In this document: positions 55,746 to 64,000 of the stretch, in pieces
How positions within the stretch are numbered: position 1 is the first letter of the stretch
How the letters are laid out: every line of letters starts with the position of its first letter
From: Euphorbia lathyris
Lineage: Eukaryota; Streptophyta; Magnoliopsida; Malpighiales; Euphorbiaceae
Assembly: GCF_963576675.1 (NCBI RefSeq)
Contig: NC_088915.1
Span: 35,989,501 to 36,053,500 of the forward strand
Length of the DNA stretch: 64,000 nucleotides
Direction of reading: 5' to 3'
Made by a program: the position numbers and the translations under genes
Notes under the pieces: model-generated
The model's input: only the letters and a program-made list of their open reading frames with translations
What the model was told of the DNA's origin: nothing
Database searches by the model: none

Positions 55746-58708
55746 ATGGATTTGGATGAATGCCATGGCACGAGAGGCATGGATGAGGTTTACGTGAACC
55801 TAGATAGAGTGGACCCTTTCCACGACCCTACGACGCATCTGAGCCGGACACGCTGCAACGAGGTAAGTGATTTCTCACTTTTGTTTGATTCAAATTCTAG
55901 GCTTTAGGATTCCTATCCGAACATGATTTGCATGCTAACTTTTAGATTGCCTTAGAGGACTTTAGCTAGAAAACATGAATTTCTTCACTTACAAGTAACA
56001 CTTGTTTGTTTCTGTGTACGAACGCGCGTTATGTGCATGTGAGTAGTAACCCTGCGAATTCCTGTATGCTAACAGTAAAAACGTGAATAGTGCACGTGAA
56101 CAGTAAAAACGTGAATAGTGACAACTTAACTAATGCACGTGAATAGTGCACGTGAATAGTAAAAACGTGAATAGTGCATGTGAATAGTGAAAGCTTAACT
56201 AATGCACGTGAATAGTGCACGTGAATAGTAAAAAATGTGAATAGTGAAAACTTAACTAATGCACGTGAATAGTAAACTTAACATATGCTCTTTGTCAATG
56301 CGGACGAGAGTGGATTAAAGAATTAACTAAACCTTACATGAGCGACCCTAAAGGAGAGACTTTTACAGAAAGTTGGCCCTAATTGACCAGATGTCTCTAG
56401 GTTAGATAATGAAAGAATACCTAGTCTTAACGTGTTTTCATCAATCATACGATTTAGGAATCGTATTTAAATTTTCCTGTCTTGTTCTTTCTAGTTCATC
56501 GAGATTTCCGGGACTACGGCCGAGATTCATTCGTGGTATGCTAGGCTAGGCACCATGGCGAGAGCCCGTGTGCGCGAGTTGGGCTTCGAGCCCTTTATTT
56601 CAGCGCTGCCCCGCACCAACAAGGTGTGTGATCGTTTTGGCCTACGTGCCTTATGCGAGCGGTGGGTTGACTCGACCCACACCTTCCATCTTTCCTTTGG
56701 GGAGATGACTATCTCGCCCAGAGATTTCCCTTTGTTGACGGGGCTGCGGGGGAGCAGCACTCCAGTTCCCTTTCATTTTGACCTGATGCGACCGCGGGTT
56801 GACCTCGCTAGGCTTGCTGCTTTGATTGGGCCGGGAGTTTGTCCAGGCGCCAGATCTACTCCGGCGAAGTTTGTTTCTACTGCGAGCCTTTTGAGTCGCC
56901 GGGATTTTTGCGAGACGGACGATACTGACTTGGCAGTTCGTAGTTTCTTAGTGTATACTCTGAGCGAGACGATTTTTCGCACCAAGGGCGGAAAGGTACA
57001 CGCGGGTCTTATTCAGGCACTCAGTGATTTGGATACGGCGGCTTCCTATGATTGGGCGGGGGCAGGTCTAGCCTTTCTATATAAATTTTTGGATCTGACT
57101 TGCTGGAAGCGCAAGGACTTCGGTGGTTACACCTTTGCCCTGCTGGTACGTGACGCGCCCTTGACTCACCCATTTTATCTTCTTCGCGCTTTTCACACTT
57201 ATAATCTTTGTTTTTACCGCAGGTTTGGGCGTATGAGAGGCGGATTCTTCCCAGCCAGTCTCGGCCTCGGCCACGAGTACCGAGGCTCCCTCTCATGACC
57301 CAATGGAGAGATTTTGACCTAGGCGCCGAGAGGAGACGGACGGTGGCGCGGCTCCTAGATTGGATTGACTCGCGGACCCTGGGACAGGTAGATGTCGTCT
57401 AGTCGTGCTAGATTCTTGTTTGAACCGTTCTGACTTTCTCTTTGTGTTTTTTTTTTTTAGATTAAGTTCAGGTGGGACGCCTCGACTTCGGTCCCGATTA
57501 CATGTATGTATCTGTGATCCAGGAGCAGCAGTGCGTGCTCACCGGCCCCTGCGTGCGGGCATGGTATTTGGGGGACCGAGGCATCACCGGGGTTAGTGAC
57601 GCACACTGGACACCGGGCGAGATTCCCGTTTCCATGTTCGCGGTGCGGACCATGCCCCTGTCGGTCATCCGTCAGGACTTGACCCGTCGGTTTGTCGGTA
57701 GAGAGGTGTGGGTTCATGCCGGGGGCCGTGATCCCTACCTATCGACTCTGTTGAGCGCGAGGGATGCCCCGGCGGTAGTGATGGAGGTGGATCCGGTGGC
57801 AGACGTATTTTTAAGGGAGGCTGTCGCGGCAGTCTTTGGTCAGGAGGAGGTCCCGGTAAGTGATTCCGTTTTTTTACCTTTTATTCATAAGACGGTTAGC
57901 GGTATTTATTGTGTTTTTATTTGCAGGAGGGGTCCTGGAGGAGTGCTCATTTGTCGGACTTCTTTGACGGTACTCGAGCTCAGACGTCCGTAGACGAGCC
58001 ACCCTACTATGTCGGTGAGTCCTCCAGCGCCGCCCGACCGGAGAGGTCTTCCCTAGGCGTGCCAGTACCGAACTACGGGAGAGATTTTGCCACGGTTTGT
58101 TACGATGAGTCCGGGGCAGCTTATGCGGGGGTCGAGGCGGCTCCTTCTATCTTCACCTCGAGGGTCCCATTTGATCCTTCAGACGCTTCTCTGACTACGA
58201 GAGAGACCTGTACAGATTATGTGGGACTGTCCGGTTACCTCCGAGACTGCCTCAGCTTGCGTTGCGCCGATCACCTGGTATGTATCTTTATTTTATTTTA
58301 GTGTAGTGGAATGCATGCATGTATGTATGATTTCTGTTCTTGCCTATGCTGCTTCTTATTTATTTTTCCATTTGTTTTTCTTTTTTTTAGAGCGATCTCC
58401 ATGCCCATGAGCGGAGACAGAGTGAGTTGGTGCGAGAGGCTGACGCTAGGGTTGGCCAGGTGTACCAAGAGCGGAACGACCACTGGTCAGGGGTGATGCG
58501 GAGGGAGACCGAGGGTTGCCTTGCCGTTGAGGAGAGAGCACGTGATGAGACGATTGGATGCCTAGCTGCCGAGGAGAGAGCACGAGTTGCTGAGGAGAGA
58601 GCACGAGTTGCCGATGAGAGACTCCGAGCTGCCGAGGAGACACTATCTGCGGAGCGGGCGTCGCATTTGAGGGAGTTTGAGGCCTATTGGGACTTCCCTC
58701 CATATTAG
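55746..58708 (+). pseudogene. D antisense six-exon PMD gene, one single-base deletion
   Basis: Exons 55746-55862 (117 nt), 56495-57145 (651), 57223-57387 (165), 57461-57855 (395), 57927-58277 (351), 58391-58708 (318 with stop). Donors GTAAGT, GTACGT, GTAGAT, GTAAGT, GTATGT; all acceptors end AG. All introns are phase 0. The PMD core is in exon 2. Exon 4 is one base shorter than its C counterpart, and the frame shifts near 57476, after a shared FRWD block. Exon 6 encodes an Ala/Glu/Arg coiled coil with 14 codons more than C, made of EERARVA-type heptads. About 665 residues if the lost base is ignored. Apart from that base I see no break, so this copy is the better preserved. Confidence 0.87.
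56060..56280 (+). repeat. Intron 1 array of CACGTG-containing repeats (D)
   Basis: Degenerate units of gcacgtgaatagtaaaaacg, same position and motif as C 37735-38050 (reverse complement). Confidence 0.8.
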
Positions 58709-58985
58709 GCTCATTATGTATTGCTTCGTGGTTTTCATTAGAGTTACCCCGATGTATAGCTGATGTATAGGGAGTGGGGTGGATAGTGGGTAGGTTTTTT
58801 TTTGTGAACAGTAAGATAGGAAATGTATAACTCATGATTCATATTACCATACATTCAGTAGATTATGATGATTCCAATCGTTCTCGTCAAATATATTCAT
58901 GCCTTTATTTATTTACAAACAACAGAAATACTTAGCCTCTTATACATTGTTTTTGTAACTGCTCAAGTTATAACTATTGTTACCA

Positions 58986-59134
58986 GGACCCGCCTTTCGG
59001 TTTTCGGATCCCGGCGATTTTTCTCCTCTCCTTTTACTATCCCGGAATTTTTAAATGAGTGCCCTTTCGGGTTTTCACCCATTGGGATTTCCCTTATTGT
59101 TGCATAGGTCGCCCTTTGCGGGTTTTCAACCTAT
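58986..59134 (-). other. Three consecutive stem-loops after the D gag-pol stop
   Basis: Counterparts of 34876-35029. The third stem is GGATCCG/CGGGTCC, against GGATCTG/CAGGTCC in C: a T-A pair replaced by C-G. The rest of 58709-59165 is a non-coding spacer between convergent genes. Confidence 0.75.
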
Positions 59135-59165
59135 CGGGAATTTTTCTTTCTTTTTCTCTTTTTTT

Positions 59166-62100
59166 TTACGAAAAGTATTTCTTAAGCCTATCCAGGTTGG
59201 TAGGTTCGGAGAATTCCATGTCGTCCATGGTAGTTAACTTCACCGCTCCTTTGCTTAGTATCTTCTTCCCGACAAATGGCCCTTCCCAGTTAGGTTTAAA
59301 CTTGCCCCTAGGGTCGGTGTGCGTCACACGAATCTGTTTCAGCACCAAATCTCCTTCTTTGATAGGACTGGTCTTGACCTTTTTATTGAAAGCTCGAGCC
59401 ATCCTTTTTTGATATAACTGTGCATGGTAAAGGGCTTCCATCCTTTTCTCGTCAACCAAAGCCAACTGCTCATATCGCTTCTTCACCCATTCCGTCTCGG
59501 GGATTTCTGCTTCCACTGCGATTCTCAACGATCGCTTTTCGATCTCAATCGGCAGGACTGCTTCTGTTCCGTATACCAAGGAGAACGGCGTTGCCCCAGT
59601 CGAGGTTCTGACTGTCGTGCGATAAGCCCATAATGCGAGTGGGAGCTGCTCATGCCAATTCCGATGTGATTCCACCGTTTTTACGAGAATCCTCTTAAGA
59701 TTCTTATTAGCTGCTTCTACTGCCCCATTAGCTTGTGGACGGTACGGAGAAGATCTGTGATGTTCAATGCCATATTCTCGGAAGAGACTTCTTACTTCCC
59801 CCTGAAACTGGACCCCATTATCCATGATCATGTGATGAGGCACTCCGAACCTGGTGACCAAGTGTTTCTCAATGAACTTTCTCATCTGCTTGGATCCCAA
59901 TTTGCTAAACGACTCTACCTCTACCCACTTGGTGAAATAATCGATGGCGACTGCAATAAACTTGTGCCCGTTTGAAGCATTAGGCCTTTCCTCACCAATG
60001 ATGTCAATGCCCCAAGCCGCGAATGGCCAAATAGGTGCTAACACATGTAATTCCATGGCTGGAAGATGACTACAATAGCCGTGGATTTGACAATCGTGGC
60101 ATTTCTTTGCATACTCGCTGCAATCTCTTTCCATGGTGAGCCAATAGAAGCCTTGTCTGATGATTTTCTTGGTTAACACTGCTCCTCCCATATGGGCCCC
60201 GTAAATTCCCTAGTGTACTGATTCCATTGCTTCGTGGGCTTCTTCCGCATCCAAGCACCTCAGTTGTAACCCATCGGTGTGCCTTTTATAAAGCAAATCA
60301 TTGTGGATGACGAAATGCCGGGCTAACCTTCTAATCACAGCTTGATCCCTAGGTTCTGATTCTGCCGGATATGTTCCACTCTTCATGAAGTTCATGATGT
60401 CGAAATACCACGGTTTTTCATCTGCCCCTAACAGCATTACGTCTTCATAGCATGGTTTGTGAGATCTCCTCAATACCAACGGTTTCGAGGCAAGGTTCCG
60501 GGGGTTGTCCCAAACTGACACCAAAGTGGCCAAAGCATCCGTCGCCTGGTTCAGCGCTCGAGGAATGTGATAGAAACGACACTCCTTGAATCTTTGTGCC
60601 AACCCTTCTAGCTGATCTAGATATGGACGTAGCCTTTCTTCCCTCACTTCCCAGTTTCCTTGTGCCTGTTCGATGATCAACTTGGAGTCACCCCAAATTT
60701 CGACATATGATGCTCCCAGTGCTGCTAATGACTCTAAGCCATAAATGCACGCTTCATATTCGGCCATATTATTGGTAAGAGGGAATGATAACTTCTTGGC
60801 CATCGGGATCCTTTCTCCCTCTGGTGAGATAAGTAATACCCCTACTCCGGCTCCATTCGAATTAACTGCTCCATCAAAGAACATTTTCCATGGTATAACT
60901 TCTATTGCGTTCAAGTGTTCATCGGGGAAATCATAGCTTATCTCTTCCTCTTCTGTATTCAGAGGTTGGTTGGCCAGAAACTCTGCCACGGCCCTCCCTT
61001 TGATAACCTTCTTCGTTACATATTCAATGTCAAACTCAGATAAAAGTAGTAACCATCGGGCTAGTTTTCCTGTCAAAGACGGAGTTCGGTACAGATACTT
61101 CACGGGGTCCATCTGAGAAATAATGATCACTTTATATGATTGAAAATAGTGCCGTAGTTTCTTTGTTAGCCATACTACTGCCACGCATGTCTTTTCGATC
61201 ATGTTATACTTAAGCTCGTACTCCAGGAGCTTCTTACTCAGATAATACACCGCATGCTCAACACCGGTGTCTCCCTCTTGGGCCAGCATTGCCCCAATGG
61301 ATCGCTCCTCGATTGCCACATAGAGGAGCAGCGGTTTTCCCAGTTTAGGCGGTCTCAGAATTGGCGGATTAGACAAGTAATCCCGGACCTTCTCTAAGGC
61401 CTACTGACACTTATCATTCCAGATTGTGGGTTGTTCTTTCCTTAACAACTTAAAGATTGGCTCGCAGATTGCGGTGAGTCTTGCTATGAACCGACTGATA
61501 TATTGAACCTGCCCCAGAAACCCTCTCACTTCTTTCTCATTCTTCGGTGCCGGCATTTCCTGTATAGCTTTCACTTTATCGGGATCTACTTCAATTCCTT
61601 TATTTCCGATTACGTAGCCTAAGATTTTCCCTGACGAAACGCCGAAAAAGCACTTCTTCGGATTTAACCTTAGCTTGAATTCTGCAATTCGGGCCAAAAA
61701 TTTCTCGAGTGCAGCAAAATGCCCCTCTCTCGTCTCTGATTTGACCATCATGTCATCCACATAAACTTCTACCTCCTTGTGTATCATATCATGGAACAGT
61801 GCTGTAGCCATTCGCTGGTAAGTTGCCCCGGCATTCTTCAAACCAAACGGCATTACCCTGTAGCAGTATGTTCCCCACTCAGTTGTGAACGAGGTTTTTG
61901 CTTTGTGTTTCTCGGCCATCTGAACTTGCATGTAGCCCATGAAACCGTCCACATTCGTGTGTAAGATGCTCGATGCTGCACTATCGATCAACACGTCAAT
62001 ATGAGGCAACGCGAATTCATCCTTGGGGCATGCCTTGTTAAGGTCTCGATAATCGACGCACATTCTTACTTTGCCGTCCTTCTTTGCGATGGGCACCACA

Positions 62101-64000
62101 TTTGCGACCCAAGGGGGATAGTCGATTACTTTGATGAACCCTGCTTCTAACTGCTTCTTCACTTCTTCTCTGATCTTATCTGCCCATTCCGGTCTCATAC
62201 GTCGGAGCTTCTGCTTTACGGGCCTCGCCTCGGGATATGTTGGAATACGGTGAGTTACGATTGATTGATCAATTCCAGGCATGTCTTCGTATGTCCAAGC
62301 AAACACTATTTCGTATTTTTTAATTATTCTCTCAAATTCTTTCCTCTCTTCAATAGTTAATTCTTGAGCAATTTGTATAAGTTTAGGATTTTCATCCGTG
62401 CCAAGATTGAAAGTTGACATTTCTATTGTATTGATTTCAAATGTAGGCATGTTATATGAATGAGAATGCATGGAATGATCACGATCAACATCAAGCAAGT
62501 AAGCAAAATCAGAATTCATTTCATTGATAGTATTAGCGAGTACATCATCTGATTCAAACAAAGCAGTAATACAATTTTCATCATCGAGGTTCTCGGGCTT
62601 CTCATGAGCTTTGGAGGTACTAGGCTCATTCACCGCTCCTGCAGTTGCTTCAATAGTGATGACTTGCTCCTCGGCATTCAAGTCTAACATCATAATCTCC
62701 TCGACAAAGCAGCTCGCTTTTCCTTTGCCCCAGTCAGTAACATCATTGAAGATCTCAAAACCTGGCAGAATCTTTCCTTCGGTGCTAGCAGCCACTTCCG
62801 ACTCATCATCAGACTCCTCCCATATGTTGATCGGAACCCTCTGATTGATACCTTCCTCGTCGGAGGAACTTCCCCAAATGTCTACGACCCTCAGATCCAT
62901 TATGTGAGGGACATTCGGATTTATGTAGGAAGGGTCCGACGATCCATACCGAGCCCAGCCTATCAGTTCTTCATAGTTCTTGAGGAACACTCCATTCATT
63001 CTTCTAGCCACGAGTGGAATAGCACCCTTCCGGATGCACATGAGTTGCTCCTGATCACTCAAGGTGATCCGACACGAGGCATACTTGAACCTCCATCTTC
63101 TAGCATAATCCACAAATGGTTCCTCGGGGAATTGCTTGATCCTTTCTAAATCTTCCAACGACCCTGTCCACGGAATGTACCTCTCATACCTCTGCACAAA
63201 GGCCTCCATGAGGGATCCCTAGTCCCCTTTTGTCTTTGCCGCGAGCATTCGATGCCACATCAAAGCTTCTCTTATGAGTGTCTTTGGAAAATGCTGGACT
63301 AACTCACTTCGGTAGAGTCCCGCGTCAAACATGTAGGCACGGAAACGGTTTATGTGATCAATGGGGTTCTCATCTCCCTTATACTTAGACATGGCTGTTA
63401 CTGCTTTAGGTGTCTCCTCTTCGGGTAATGCAGGCATTTCCTCTCGACATTCCCGTGCGGCGTATTTCTTGATGAATCTCTTAGTCATTTTTGCCCAATC
63501 TGCTTTAACGTGCATTGGAAGAGACATGTACCACACTAGTGAATCTCCTGCCAATGAGTTGCAAAACAAGCTCGTGATCTCCTCCTCTTTGAAACCTAGA
63601 GGACCCATAGCCGACAGATAAAAATGCAAGTGCTCCGTGGGGTCCTTCCCTTTATTATACTTGTTGACAGTTGGAAACGGACGTTTGATAGGCCCAATTT
63701 GCATCGCGCTATATTCCCCTGCCCGTATTTTGTCTTTTCGATACTTCATCAAAAATAAGCTTGACATCAGTGACCAATCATGTTTAGTCGTGTCAGGTAG
63801 CGATTGAAACCACTTCAAAGGTTCGCCCACCAGCGAAAGATGGAACCATGGAGCGACTTCTTCCACTTTGTATGGCTCTCCCAACATAGCACACACGTAT
63901 CCATACAAATGAGCTTCGGGGTCTTCTACCCCACTAAACAATTTCAACACAGGTATGATCCTCCGAGATGAGACTTCCTCGGTCTCCTCAGTTTCAGTTC
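59166..64000 (-). pseudogene. D gag-pol (gag N-terminus outside window), three in-frame stops
   Basis: Open frame entering at 64000 and ending with the stop at 59166. It holds capsid-like units 2-4 (about 63950-63180), RT with YVDD (near 61760), two RNase H domains and integrase, all closely matching C. In-frame stops (minus strand) occupy 63219-63221, 61401-61403 and 60210-60212. At the first, C has Trp; at the second, C has Gln. No frameshift in 4.8 kb. As in C, no zinc knuckle or protease motif is seen between unit 4 and RT. Confidence 0.92.

Larger units (their letters stand above)
51235..64000 (-). mobile_element. D: second copy of the C family, inverted, runs off the window
   Basis: The 3' LTR 51235-54241 ends in the same TGTAGACACC as C, next to the shared polypurine tract. 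The interior shows, in mirror order to C, a minisatellite, PMD gene, stem-loops and gag-pol. The 5' LTR and gag start are right of 64000. Confidence 0.92.

Overview
The window is plant nuclear DNA made almost entirely of nested LTR retrotransposons. I see no host gene, tRNA or rRNA. The element types point to a flowering plant: Sirevirus-like Ty1/copia elements with an envelope-like ORF, Tat-lineage Ty3/gypsy elements with a second RNase H, a tRNA-Asp primed Athila-like element, a CACTA end and an L1-type LINE. The species cannot be named from the sequence, and the setting looks like silenced, heterochromatin-like DNA.

Layout of 1-46928, a four-level nest. E0 is a Sirevirus-like copia on the minus strand. 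Its 5' LTR is 45539-46928, its gag 44578-45474 and its pol 124-4098; its 3' end lies left of the window. E1 (4099-44577, same LTR family, target duplication ctttt) sits inside the E0 gag. E1 has lost nearly all of gag-pol but keeps an envelope-like ORF of about 1,023 codons. B (8074-40977, duplication ctcag) sits inside that ORF; it is a non-autonomous, gag-only element with a tRNA-Asp primer site. B carries three further insertions: A (9688-19716, Tat-type gypsy, duplication tgcta) in its 3' LTR, a solo copia LTR (21323-22681, duplication aagac) in its interior, and C (25437-40193, gypsy, duplication acgga) in its 5' LTR. All five duplications were read directly at both ends.

Layout of 46929-64000. 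There is a possible old LTR fragment, a LINE fragment (about 47800-48590) and a decayed copia gag (48655-49741) broken by a CACTA-type terminus at 49742. Element D (51235 to beyond 64000) lies inside the CACTA sequence. D is a second copy of the C family in the opposite orientation; its 3' LTR, 3' half and much of gag-pol are visible.

The C/D family is the most unusual part. Each copy carries, antisense to gag-pol, a six-exon plant mobile domain (PMD) gene with a TATA box and consensus splice sites. All five introns are phase 0, and the first four intact exons have identical lengths apart from one 1-nt deletion. The gag has four degenerate copies of the capsid N-terminal unit and shows no zinc knuckle or protease motif. 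Three stacked stem-loops follow the pol stop, with one compensatory base-pair change between copies. A 39-bp minisatellite (12 copies in C, 22 in D) lies between the PMD promoter and the 3' LTR.

Most large reading frames (A gag-pol, C gag-pol, D gag-pol, E1 envelope-like) are broken only by in-frame stops, with no frameshift. Most of these stops fit C-to-T or G-to-A change, as expected for methylated, silenced DNA.
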